From positions 558,001-622,000 of the forward strand of contig JADNRY010000012.1 in assembly GCA_015501585.1 (NCBI GenBank): a stretch of DNA of 64,000 nucleotides. Reading direction: 5' to 3'. The notes beneath the pieces are model-generated. The model was not told the DNA's origin. It searched no databases and saw only the letters and a program-made list of their open reading frames with translations. Shown in pieces: positions 9,912 to 21,382 of the stretch. The first letter of the stretch is position 1. Each line of letters begins with the position of its first letter. Both the position numbers and the translations under genes were made by a program. The stretch is from Rhodocollybia butyracea (taxonomy: Eukaryota; Basidiomycota; Agaricomycetes; Agaricales; Omphalotaceae).

Positions 9912-10712
9912 GTTTTGGCTTTGTGAAAAATGCTGTTATTTTTGCAGAGGGCTTCAAAGTTGCTTTTATTGTAGCCTCTCTGTGTAGGGTGCTTTGAATG
10001 TGAGCATCCCAGTTTGATTCACCTCCTGTGCCAATTTTGACACTGGTGGTGCATTGATCACAATACCGTGTACTATTGACAGTGAATGAAGACTATGATT
10101 GTATTAAGATCAGAGCAAGCCCAAATAAGACATGATGGAAGACTTGACCTTTTTCCTTCTTCTTCTTTACCATTTTTGAGATTAGCAATCTAGAACAACG
10201 GCAAGGAAAACGACAAGGAAAAACTTCCAAAATTGATTGCCACAACTCGGAAGGTGCGCCACCAGTCCTACTAGAGAGCGGACCGACGGCTCAAAGTTCA
10301 AACACTTTGCATCAACTTTGCATTCACTCTTTTGAGTTCATAATCTATGCAAAAGAAGGGCTTTAGACTTTTTGAATTTAAGGACCCTTCGGACCCCCCC
10401 AACGTCATATGGGCGCTTATCTTTTCGAACACCTCTTGGGGACCTGGCATGTGGGGCCCATCTTACCAGGCTTACACCCACTGATTGGTGTGATGTTGAG
10501 GTGCACTGTGAATGGCGAATGCATAGTGTGCAATCATGCCCACCTCTAGCACTTTTGTGCCACAGGTACTTGTGCTCTGGATATACCTGGATCTAGACTC
10601 ATGTCAAGTCCAAGTATACTGGAATCCAGACATATGTCCCCCTGAGCCAATGATTGGCAATGTCTTTATAGTAGCTCTTGATTGCAAAGTACAATAGTGA
10701 TTATTTGTATTC
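9912..10712. other. Intergenic stretch with no gene seen
   Basis: About 800 bp between the truncated fragment and the end of the creC-like gene. Open frames here are short and in no conserved family. A long pyrimidine tract (TTCCTTCTTCTTCTTTACC, near 10150-10170) and a C-rich run near 10390 stand out, nothing more. Confidence 0.6.
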
Positions 10713-12862
10713 TTATATTGCTCCCGACCCTACCCTTCTTGGTTTCCCTGACTGCAAAGCCTGTAGTGGCCTCACCCAAAGTTTCACCACCCCATTCTTT
10801 GTTGAGGTTAGAACATGTTTTGGGAGAAAGGCTAGTGCCGTGGGCAGAGGTGTTGGTAGGGGTATGCTTGTGCTTGTAGTGTTTGTATTGTTAGTAGAGT
10901 GGGTATTGCTAGTAGAATGATTAGTGGTGCTCATGCCAGTTGTCAAGGGGGAAGGAGAAGGGGTGAATGGGGATGAAGGGGACAAGACAGGATTTGAGGG
11001 TTGGGATTGGAGGTGTTTGATCTGTGAGAAGGAAAAATCAGTGTCCTGTCTTTCAAGATAAAACAAAACTGACTAATACAGGTTGCACGACCGCAATCTC
11101 ATTCCTTGATGGCGCAGGATGATATCTTGGGCGCATCTCAGCATCCACCTCTCCATCTATCAGAGGGGAAGTCGATGTAGTCTTTGGTAAGTACAACGCC
11201 GACGAGCTCATTCCATTATTCAACGATTGCTTATGGCCATGGGGCTGCGAGTGCGACTGAGCGTTGTGGTGGCTATGGTGTGTATAAGGTGTTTTGGGTC
11301 GGTGAAGAGCTCCGGAAGAAAAGTCCCACTATGGATAGAATCCGAGAGATGCAAAGGTTAGAAATGTAAGTATTGATATTCGAATCTTCACACGTACCAA
11401 AATCAACTTGTTATCCTCCCCCACACTCCCAAACCTATATGTCCTCCCATCCTCACTCCTCCCCTCGTCGAATGCAACACATGAAACAAACGACGAATGT
11501 CCTTGACACCGGGCAACGACGCGTTGTTCCCACGGTGAGAAGATCGTTATTAGGTCGTCTTGGCCCCCAGCGAGGACGAATCGACCGTCAGGAGACCAGG
11601 CGATGCATGTAAGAGCACCAAAGTAAGAGGAATAGCAGTCGAGGAGCCTTTTACAAATGATGAGTTAGGCCAGCAAAGGTGGACTGTATGGACTCACTGC
11701 TCCGCCAATGCATCAATGACTCTCAAACACCCATCCTCCGAAATCGCCCCAACGTACTTGACATCTGGCGAGAATACAAAATCAACCACTGGCTTTCCTT
11801 TCGGCGAAACCCTCCAATGGCTAACAGGATTCTTAATCGATTTATCCGATTTTTCAGACTTGTTGGTTGTGTTTTCGGATAATGATAATGAGATATCTAG
11901 AGCGCCGCTATGTCCGCCTTCTCCGTCGTGGCTTGTACCTGGATGCCACGGGGGAATAGTTACAAAGATACTCTCCCTTGGATCCCATTCTAAACCCGGC
12001 TGCGTTGGTACAAAAGCGCCATCTTCCCTATCCCTATCATACACCACAATCGTCCCGTCTGCGTGACTGGCAAGAAAAAGACTAGCTGAACCCGGAACCC
12101 ATCTTACAGCAGTACAGGCGCCAGGTGTTATGCATCCACCCTTGTTAAGCCGACTGTACCGCGACGAAATGGGGTCTATCCAGATGATATCACCGGTATT
12201 GAACCCGATGATAACATCTAGACGTTCTGGTGAAGCAGTGAGATTATTTATCGAGTGACAAGTCGGGTAAGAGGAGAACGTTATTCGAATGAAAGGTTCT
12301 TTGGATTTGGCCCCTGCTTCGACCCACAATATGGTTTTGACCTGGTTGTAAAAGAAGAATGTGGTCTCGCCATCTCGGTCTCTGATGTTTCGAGGAAAGC
12401 CTTCGGCATTTTGGACACGGGTTATGAATGTCGAAGAGGTAGTTTTCAAGTTGTGTTTTGGTTTGGACCATTTTGCTGGTGTGGGTTGTTTGGGCTTTCG
12501 ACCTGCCGACGGGGAGAACAAGGGTGTACTGTATGTTGGACTGGACGGTACTTCGTCTATCTGCTCGTCTGGTGGTGTATCACTACTCGAAAGGCTTATT
12601 CCATCGTCTTTTTCCTTGACTGCCTTTTCCTTCTTCAAATCCTTGTTCCCACCCAACAACTGCGCCAAACTCTGTCCTCCACCGCCGCCAATGCCGAATC
12701 CTTTATCTTTTCCAACGGGTATTTGACGGTGATTACGCTGACTTTGGCAGGAAATTGTAGCGGTGAGGTGCTCGCAGCATGGTTTTGGAGAACGGAAGGT
12801 CGATGCTCTTCGATAACCGTGTATACACCTTCGGGAGCGACGAATGTAGTGTCTGATTCCAT
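10713..12862 (-). CDS. creC: CreC/WDR20-type WD40 protein (regulator of a deubiquitinase)
   Basis: Exons: 12862-12737, 12671-11698, 11647-11398, 11328-11074 and 11021-10713, giving 637 codons in frame. CreC stabilises the deubiquitinase CreB in carbon catabolite repression. Family blocks seen: CHSINNLTASPERLDVIIGF, DIIWIDPISSRYSRLNKGG, AVRWVPGSASLFLASHADG, FSPDVKYVGAISEDGCLRV, ALTCIAWSPDGRFVLAGGQD, YRFGSVGEDNKLILWDFSS, and a final repeat PKHVLTSTKNGVVKLWVRPL after a Ser/Thr/Asn-rich insert. The first intron (12736-12672) has the unusual donor GTAATC. The bases it removes would read as plausible Gly-rich protein in another frame, so a one-base frameshift is the alternative. Three other introns are clean. 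It lies tail to tail with nothing; the next gene upstream is on the same strand. Confidence 0.85.
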
Positions 12863-13234
12863 GGAAAAAGGAAGGTATGGGCGCTTAAAGTGGCGCTCTA
12901 GAGTAACGATCATTGAAATTTCTGGTGCAATATACCACCAGGAAAAATAGGAAATGGTTATTGTAATGTTTGTCGAGGCATGTAAGGTCATTATTATTAC
13001 TTTTGCTTCGCCAAAATACTCTATACCTCTCTTCATCGTCTCCCCAAAAACGATATTGACGGTCACGCCTCGTTCTAAATCGTCGACAGATCAGACGCAT
13101 TCAGAGAACCAATTCAGAGAATAAGCCTGTAGAAGACATCAGAAACAAGAACGCAAGAGAGGGTGGGCAAACAGTGAATCAGTGAGCATGGTCATCTGAT
13201 CCCCACAGCAAAAAAAATAAATGCAAGATTATAC

Positions 13235-15041
13235 TCACTGCGGCTCTTTCTCCAATTTAACGTGAATTCCCCCATGGTTCTTCACGCCATCAATACGATG
13301 ATAAGCATTGATATTCTTGTGCAGGGTTAGTTGGAAGACGGAGGCAGAACCTTGGCTGGGAAGGAGGAAGTACAATCAGTAAATATTCCCATTCAAAAAT
13401 AAGAAGATATATTCACCGACTACTAATGACACTCCAAGCCAGAAAGAAAACCCAGACTCTGTACCACCGCTCTCCGTACGCAGCAACCACCTTTTCCGAT
13501 GCGTCAAGTTTTTTTGAAATAGAGTCAAGACGATCACTTACTTTCTCCCGATTATCAACCCAGTTCAGGTACCACCGATAGATTGTCGCAGAATAATGTA
13601 CGCCGAGAACATCCACAGACTTGACTTCAAAGTTTGCGCGCTCGAGCTGAGACGAGTGAGTAACAATGAACAAAACACACCAGGAAAGGTAATGGAAATA
13701 CCTGATTAATGACCCACCCCAATGTGCAACTCGCGTCTGCACCAGGGAAAACATACTTGTTCATAAACAATCCCCAGTTGAGGTCTTCATATTGCCAGCA
13801 TTGTCTGAGGCCGGCAACCTGAAACACGAAAATGCCATCTTCGTCGAGGAGGTCATAAACTTGCCTAGAGGGAATAGTCAGTAAAGGTCAAGGTATAGGA
13901 ATGTCGACATACCTGAGGAAGGTTTGATATCGTCTGATACCAACATGTTCCGCCATCTCCAAGCTCACAATCTTCGTGTACGTCCCCTTTGGCTTGGTCT
14001 GCGCAATCTCCCTGAAATCCATACACAGAATCCTGGCCTGCGCCTCTAATAAACCGTTATCCTTGATGCGCTGATTACCAAACTCGGTCTGATTTTTCGC
14101 GAGAGTCACCCCAGTCGCATCGCATCCGAAATTCTTAGCAGCGTAGGCCGTCAGAGTCCCCCATCCACAGCCAATGTCGAGTAGCCTATCCCAGGGTTGA
14201 AGGTTGAGCTTGTTACAGACAATCGCGAGCTTGTTATCCTGTAACTCCTCAAGAGTCTCCTGACGTGCAGCATCCAACACAACACCGGACGTGTAAATCA
14301 TCCTCGGGCCAAGGAACCAAGAGTAGAAGTCGTTGCCGCGGTCATAGTGGTCGGTTACCTAGAGGAACAAGATTAAAATAAGGAGGCCAGCGAGTAAGCT
14401 TTGTAACGTACCTGATCTGAATCTTGTTCAGACGTATGCAAGATTACGTCGGGGATGAGGGTCGTAAGGACGTAACGAAGTAATGCCCAGGTCATTGTGA
14501 AGGAAACAAAGAGGTGTCGATGTTCCAAAGTCTTTAGCACATCGCCTGGAGGAACAGTGAATAGCGTATGAAGAGCAAGGAACGTGCACTGACCTTTGAT
14601 ATCAAGCTTGCCTTCAAAATAGCTGTCATGGAAGACCTGCATGGGTATTTTGGTCCCAGCGGGATAGTGCTTCTTGAGCTCCGCGTCCTTTATTTCAAAA
14701 TATTCATTCGCTTCGACATTGGCAGGTAGGTCGACTCTGTTTGTTCTCCTATCACCAAAAACGCCTGCTGTAGTCGAAATTCTGCTCATAACCATCCAAT
14801 AGGCAAGGGTAGTAGGGAGACCGGTGAGCAAAAGAAGGAACAAATACGTCTTGAACCCGCCTCTGTTTACAAGAGGAAGCATGCGTTTGAGCAGCCAAGG
14901 AACGAAAAGAACGAGCACGGCAAGGTGGATGTTGCTGAATGCGCCATTGCCTTCGAGCAGCCCGACGAGAGGCGCGTTGGAAATGGTTGGATACTCGGTT
15001 ACTTTGGGACTTTTGACGCGGGGAGCGTCAGGAGCAGACAT
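13235..15041 (-). CDS. Sphingolipid C9-methyltransferase
   Basis: Five exons (15041-14412, 14358-13913, 13864-13702, 13646-13417, 13355-13235) give 529 residues, the usual length of fungal enzymes. It adds the C9 methyl branch to the sphingoid base of glucosylceramides, using S-adenosylmethionine, in the ER/Golgi membranes. Two hydrophobic segments lie near residues 40-55 and 65-85 (VLVLFVPWLL, TYLFLLLLTGLPTTLAYWMV). The cyclopropane-synthase-like domain contains the SAM motif LLDIGCGWGTLTAYAA, and EMAEHVGIRRYQTFLR. The last codons include GSASVFQLTLHKNINAYHRI. A strong donor-like gtgagt overlaps the assigned stop, so a further C-terminal exon is possible. It shares a 90 bp promoter region with YIF1. 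Confidence 0.92.
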
Positions 15042-15131
15042 GGTCGTGCTGTAATGGGAATAATTTTTTTCCTTTTATATGTTCACTGTTGACGTGTTGG
15101 GGCACGTGTGCACAATTAGCGCAGTCACATT
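15042..15131. promoter_or_regulatory. Short divergent promoter with CACGTG box
   Basis: Only 90 bp separate the start codons of the C9-methyltransferase and YIF1. The perfect palindrome CACGTG (15103-15108) lies within it, next to a T-rich tract. CACGTG is the core site of Cbf1-like bHLH factors; binding is inferred. Confidence 0.45.
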
Positions 15132-16427
15132 ATGGCTTCTTCCTCTCCACCTTTGCGACATCAAATGGGAACACCAGTGCTTCAGCACCCAGTGCCGACC
15201 CACCCAGCCTATATTCCTGAGCCTCCTTCGACGCCTGGTTCACCAAATGGATATCAACGTTTTGCTTCTTCCCAGGACCAAACAATGCTAGCGGAGGACA
15301 ACAGGTGCCAGCCTACATGACTTCGCCTTTCCAGCACAACCAGCACAACCAGCAGCCACAACCACAGACATATGCTCATCCTCAGCAGCCATCATACGTT
15401 CCTCAGCCAGATGCCTTTGGATGGACTGCTGGTCTCGGCACAGGTTTTGGCATGAACGACGCTACAGCCCAATTCGGTATGCAGCTTGGGAGTAGCGCCG
15501 TCGCTGCAGGCCAGGAATACGTCCAAAAAAACCTGGGTCTCTTTTCTCTTAAACACCATTTCAACGTTTCCAACTCTTATGTCATTCATAAACTCAAACT
15601 CATCGTCTTTCCATGGACTCACAAATCATGGTCCAGGCGCGTTCATCATGTTCAGCGTTCAGATCAACAAACCCAAGCAGAATACCAAGACCCGAGGGAA
15701 GATGTAAATAGTCCAGATTTGTATATTCCACGTCAGTTCATCCTTTCTGTGCTTTTTACTCGTGTTTATACCTCCGTTAGTCATGGCAATTGTCACCTAT
15801 ATCCTTATTTCTGCCCTTCACTCGGGTCTACAAGCCAGATTTCATCCAAAAGTAACTTTAGCTTGTCCTTTTACTGTCTTTCTCCGCTAACTCGTTCTCA
15901 GATCCTCGGCCAATCGGCATCCTCTGCCCTTGCAGTCATCCTCATCGACTTTCTTTTCGTCTTTCTCGGATGCTACCTCCTCAATGTTCAGCCAAGTCCA
16001 AGCAAACAGGCAGTTGATATAGTTGCTTATTCTGGATACAAGTTTGTCGGGTAAGCTCTCCTCCCTATCCTCTAAAATATCCTAACCTAAGATCTCTCTC
16101 TCAGCGTAATCCTAACAATCCTCTCCTCATACATTCCATCCATTCCAACAACTCTCTACTACCTGATCTTTTTCTACTTTTTCTTCGCCAACGGGCTCTT
16201 CCTCTTGCGCTCCTTGCGAAGTCTGGTTTTACCTGATCCAGCATTGCTTAGTGCAAGGTACGCACTACATCCTTCGTACTTCCTATCTCTAACCTTCTTC
16301 CTGCAGCTCTTCGACACCTGACGTCTCCAACAAAATTTCCCCCGGCTTGAAGCGCAGAAGAATATCATTCTTGCTGATTGAAGCGGCGTGTCAGTTTGCA
16401 TATATGTTGTTTTTGGTTAGGGTTTGA
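15132..16427 (+). CDS. YIF1: YIF1-family Golgi/ER membrane protein
   Basis: Exons 15132-15731, 15781-15851, 15902-16050, 16105-16257 and 16307-16427. Yif1 binds Yip1 and acts in ER-to-Golgi vesicle transport. The N-terminus is Pro/Gln-rich and cytosolic. The family core follows: LKHHFNVSNSYVIHKLKLIV with FPWTHKSWSRR, then hydrophobic spans MAIVTYILISALHSGLQARF, LAVILIDFLFVFLGCYLL, ILTILSSYIPSIPTTLYYLI and a last one ending LFLVRV. Around 15270-15280 the frame changes (from ..GYQRFASS to ..GPNNASGGQQVPAYM) without a convincing intron. A missing base in the CCC run is the simplest reading. Confidence 0.85.
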
Positions 16428-16615
16428 GTAACAAGGCCCTGTTGAGGGAAGCGCAGAACGATCCAGCAATATGTAAATCAAGTCGATTTGGGGCCATATG
16501 AGGAAAACAGTTCTCCTTACGTCGCCTACAAACTGTTTCTAAAAATCTATAATTGCCAAGGTTTACTAGTACTAGAGAATCATATAATACCAGAGTCGAA
16601 GAGCAGAGCGACAAA

Positions 16616-18180
16616 TTAGTAGTGGTGAACCTAAGCAAACATAACGCATCAGTATACGAAAAAACTTGGTAAACTAGATGTACCTCTTCCCGTTCCCTAC
16701 CCCTCATAAACGGTGGTTCGGTTCCAGCATAGTAGATATCGGTCCAAAGGTCTTTCGCATCGGGTATAGGTGAAGCCTTAGCCTCCTCGACCGCAACATC
16801 GACAGTGGATTTTGCTTCCTTGTCGATTTTCTGTAAAAAAAAAAAAAACATGAGACGGATGTTACAAGGTACAAGCCACCACGGACCTTGAGCTCCTCTT
16901 CCGAAGCCAAACCCCACTCTTCAATATAGCGTTGGAGACCGCGGATGGGATCTTGCGTGCTACGCATCCTTTGGACTTCTTCGCGGGTACGGTAAGTCGT
17001 ACCTGGGTCCGACATCCTAGATAAAGAAATAATTAGTTTTTGTGATGAGCTAGGACAGCGAAATCATACGAGTGGCCTCCGTAGCGATAAGTAACGAATT
17101 CAAGAAGAAGAGGGCCCTTCTTGTCGTCAACAGTCCACTTCCTGGCGTACTCTACACCTTGCTTCACGGCGATAATGTCCATTCCGTTGACCTGCTGGGT
17201 GTTAATAAAAAAACATGGTAGCCGAGACGTGTCAGCGCACCTGGAGGCCAGGAATTTTGTCTCCCCGTGTAAAGTACTGAGTGTTGGCAGAGCTGCGCTC
17301 AGCAGAAGTACCCATTCCATACTTATTGTTTTCACAAACAAACACACAAGGGAGGTCCCAAAGTTTTGCCTGGCCGCAGTGAAAAGTGATTAGTAACTTC
17401 ACACTTATTTTATAGCCTCGTCTCACCATGTTGAACGCCTCAAAAACTTGGCCTTGGTTCGCAGCACCGTCACCATACAGAGCAAACGTACACGTCTGCT
17501 CTTCATTGTACTTTTGGGCAAAAGCAATACCAGCGCCCAGTGGCACTTGAGCACCGACGATACCATTCCCACCAAAGAACGACGGAGTAAAGATGTGCAT
17601 CGAGCCACCTTTTCCACGAGACATTCCGATTTTTCGTCCAAGTAGCTCACCAATAACACCTTGTATCGTCCCGCCACGAAGAACAGCAAGGGGATGACAA
17701 CGGTAGGAAGTAATAACTTTATCGTTTTTGGTGATACCGTGCTCGAGGCCAACCGATACCGCTTCCTGAAGAATGGGATAAGCACATAAAACTCAGGTAG
17801 GGATCGAAACTCACCTGTCCAATAGCCAAATGACAGAAACCACGAATCATCTTGGCCTTGTACAGGGCGTCAGCAGCCATTTCCATTCTGCGCATGGTCT
17901 GCATCTGCCTGTACATTTCCAGCAGTTCACTTTTGGTCACCTTTACATCAAGTTCGGGTTTTTCGCAATTGAAGGTCTGGAAAGAGTCATCGTGTATCTT
18001 GACTGAGAAAGGCTCGGTCTCATGAACACCGTCCTGCAGTTGAGTGGTGTCGGCAGTGGTTTGGATTGTTCGGACAAAAGGCTATACATATACAATGAGA
18101 AAATAAATAAAGAAGAAAAAGAAAAAGCGTACAGCTCGAGCAACGCGACGAGGAAAGCGAAGACGAGTCAAAGAGGCCAT
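16616..18180 (-). CDS. PDA1: Pyruvate dehydrogenase E1 component, alpha subunit (mitochondrial)
   Basis: Eight exons (18180-18133, 18081-17815, 17765-17427, 17369-17241, 17191-17070, 17016-16887, 16830-16684, 16630-16616) give 398 residues, normal for the family. The enzyme decarboxylates pyruvate with thiamine diphosphate and feeds the E2 lipoyl arm in the mitochondrial matrix. The N-terminus [16 protein letters not shown] is Arg-rich, a targeting sequence. The thiamine-diphosphate motif runs from [16 protein letters not shown] to CENN, split by an intron. The regulatory phosphorylation loop [20 protein letters not shown] is intact. The last exon has only 15 nt (VHHY, stop). It converges on YIF1 and diverges from the Ypk-like kinase gene. 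Confidence 0.95.
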
Positions 18181-18644
18181 GGAAGTAAGAGCAGAGTAAC
18201 GCGACAAAAAATCCACGTGCGGGCCCGTCAGGTCCCGACTTTCTTTTACTCTGTTCTCTATATAAGTAGCGATATTTATCGCATCTCATTGCTGGCGACG
18301 CTAAAGTCAAAATGTGGACGCCGTCATCCAAGTTTCTTCTGTTTTCTTCAAGTTTCCTCAAGTCTCGGTATGTAATTATATTTGCTTTGTTTACTCTGGT
18401 ATTCCAGCTGAATTTACAGCACTATGGAAACCGAATTTCCAGGAAGACTGAGCTGAGATTATTGCTGATTACTATAGTCTATTGCTATAATCTCTCCTGA
18501 ATTTACAGTTTTATTTAACACCTTATTTATCGCCATGAGATGTAAGTAACCGATCGATCTGGTAAGCCCGGTCATGTCGCTTTCATAATGTGATTCTCTC
18601 TCTTCCGCACTTCCACCATCGTCATTTTCTCCTTATCCTCAGAA
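18181..18644. promoter_or_regulatory. Divergent promoter between PDA1 and the AGC kinase gene
   Basis: A 464 bp region. A CACGTG box followed by CGGGCCCG lies at 18214-18226, 34 bp upstream of the PDA1 start, and the TATA-like CTATATAAG is near 18257. The remainder is AT-rich. No gene is seen in it. Confidence 0.4.
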
Positions 18645-20830
18645 ATGTCCTGGAAATTAGGAAAAGGTATTGTCTTCGTCGTCGCGCACACTGAGCTCCT
18701 CATCAAATCGTTCATTAGGCAACAAGGAAAATGGTGTTGTATCCCGATCTGTAACACCGATACCCTCGCGAGCAACAACTCCTCGACCCGGAACTGACCA
18801 GTTCAGGTCTGGAATGCTCACTATCCGGATATTTTCTGGTACGGCCTTGGTAACAAGACATTTATGTATCATTACTAATGGCCATTTCTAGGTCGTGGTC
18901 TTGCTCTTCCGCCCAACGTTCCTCTTCCAGATGTCATCCAAAAAGCCCTCGAATCTACGCCAGCCCGACGCTCTACAAGCAATCGCGAAAGTATGCAGCG
19001 AAAACGCTATTGGTGGCTTCCATACGTCGTACTTGAATTCGATAAGAATGAGATCCTTATTGACGCGCTCGGTGGTGATCTCGCTTGCCCAGTCTGGAAT
19101 TACAGGGCCAACTTGTACGTTTGTTACCTACTTGTTCATCTTCATGTGTTAATCTATCAACACTGCCAACAGCGATGTTTCTCGTACTTCTACAATCTCA
19201 GTCTCTGCCTATCTACGAACCGCTGCAATGCAGGGCCCAGACGACATGGGTAACGACCTTCTTTTGGCCCGTGTCGATTTGACACCTATGCTCGATGGAC
19301 ATGTGAGAAGACCATACTTTGTCTCTCCTATAAGCTAAAGCATTCTTCTAGCACGCATCCGAGCAATGGTATGCCGCCACCGCAGGCTCCGGTTCTTTTC
19401 ACCTCAAAATCGACTTCAAACCTACCCGAAATGAAACCTTGACCATCGAAGCTTTTGATCTTCTCAAAGTCATTGGTAAAGGCAGCTTTGGAAAGGTTAT
19501 GCAAGTGCGAAAAAAGGACACACAACGAATCTACGCGCTCAAGACGATCAGGAAAGCACATATTGCTCAGCGTCCCGGGGAAATCACACACATCTTGGCT
19601 GAGCGTACTGTATTAGCGCTCGTGAACAGTCCGTTCATCGTCCCTCTGAAATTCTCTTTCCAAAATCCAGATAAGCTCTACTTGGTTATGTCGTTCGGTA
19701 GGTTACGGCTCTATGCTACTCTAGTCTTGTTGTTTATTTCTTGCCTAGTTAACGGAGGAGAGCTTTTCTACCACCTCCAGAGGGAAGGAAAATTTGATCA
19801 AGATCGTAGCCGATTCTATGCAGCCGAACTGCTTGTGGCCTTAGAGCACCTACACGGTTTCAATGTAGTTTATCGGTGCGATTCAGGTGGTCATCCAACC
19901 TTGTCATTCGACTGAACGCAGTTGCAGTGACCTTAAACCGGAGAATATTCTATTGGACTACACAGGCCATATAGCGTTGTGCGATTTTGGTGAATACATC
20001 TTGCCCTAGACTTTCCCACGCAGTTAACTTGGTCATTTTTAGGACTATGTAAACTTAACATGTCTGAAACCGAGAAAACCAACAGCAAGTCTGCTTCTGA
20101 AGCCTATAAATGTTTATTGACATTCTTTCTCGTTTAGCCTTTTGTGGAACTCCGGAGTATATCGCACCCGAACTTCTAGAAAGTCAAGGATACACGAAAA
20201 CCGTCGACTGGTGGACCCTGGGAGTATTGTTGTACGAAATGATGGTATTTGAGGATTACCATTTCAGTGAACACTTTCTGATATTCTTACAGACTGGGCT
20301 TCCCCCTTTCTACGACGAAAACGTAAATACGATGTATCAACGCATCTTAACGGATCCCCTCAACTTCCCACCCGACATGCCTTCCGAAGCGCGAAGCGTC
20401 ATGACCGGATTGCTCCAGCGCGATCCAGCCCGACGACTTGGTGCTAATGGGGGCGAAGAAATCAAGAAGCATCCCTTCTTCGCAAAGTATATCGACTGGG
20501 AAAGGTCTGCACACATAAACCAATTGCTCTCCCTATGACTAACTGTTGTCTGTAGATTAATCAGGAAGGGCTACCCTCCCCCTTTTAAGCCCAGCGTCGT
20601 ACGTTGTTCGTATAAAAATTATCAGTCTCGTTCTCATCCCCAGTATCATATAGGAATCGGTGCTCGACGTTGCCAATTTCGACCCAGACTTCACCAACGA
20701 GGAAGCTCAAGACTCTGTCGTCACTGACTCCGCCTTGTCGGAAACAGTCCAGGATCAGTTCAGAGGGTTCACTTATAACCCAGCCAACGAACATCTCAGC
20801 GAGAGTGTCAGCTACCCTAGTGCTATATGA
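18645..20830 (+). CDS. AGC-family serine/threonine kinase, Ypk1/Gad8 (SGK) type
   Basis: Starts MSWKLGK, the conserved N-terminus of Gad8/Ypk kinases. TORC2 phosphorylates this kinase, which controls membrane lipid balance. A lipid-binding-like N-terminal region is followed by the kinase: ATP loop GKGSFGKVMQVRKKDTQRIY, YRDLKPENILLDYTGHIALC with DFG, activation-loop Thr in NTFCGTPEYIAPELL, and the C-terminal hydrophobic motif FRGFTYNP, whose Thr is the TORC2 site. It ends SVSYPSAI. At least ten introns; the one at 20085-20137 has a GC donor (AACA|gcaagt), and splicing there restores TNTFCGTP. A first intron 18667-18718 is needed for frame; its donor GTATTG is weak, so a base error near 18666 is an alternative. 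Confidence 0.9.
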
Positions 20831-21382
20831 ACATTACGGTTTCTTTGTGTGGCCTGCGAAAAAAAAAAATAGTGTAAAAATATGGGATTTGGAACAAAGT
20901 GTTTAAGTACTACTTTAAAGCGGGACTTTCTTTATATCTTTATCCCCAGTCGTGTTTCTGTATATAGCTTTTTTGGCTCACACGTGCGATTTTCTGAGCT
21001 AGGTCTTCGAGTGACCTCCTAGTAAGTTCCCGTTTTCCGACATTCCATGTAACACTCAAAAACTTCACTGTCAGACGTCCTTACGCCATGAGCCTACTTG
21101 ATTTCGGGAATATGTACAAGCTTTACTGTGGCAAAGCCAAACTGATGTATTCTGATGGCCTATTTTGCTAATGTACACGAGTGATTATTTGAATAGAGGC
21201 TAATCGAGAGAGTACCAAGTAGAGATTCCGGATAAGTAATACCAGTACTTGAGGTAATGATGAGAGCATGAGAACAAACTGTCCTAGCAACAAAAAAAGT
21301 AGAGAGAATCCGGAAGAGAGAAGTTGAATCAAGACACGGAGAAAAAGAGATAGAAGAAATTGAAACAAACTGAAAACCGCGC
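20831..21382. other. Convergent intergenic region
   Basis: The kinase and RasGEF genes end towards each other here. It holds an A-run at 20861-20870 and AT-rich 3' sequence, with no gene or repeat seen. Confidence 0.5.

Noticed and set aside
12255..12950. 231-codon plus-strand frame over creC
   Set aside because: It lies antisense to strongly conserved WD40 coding sequence and has no family features.
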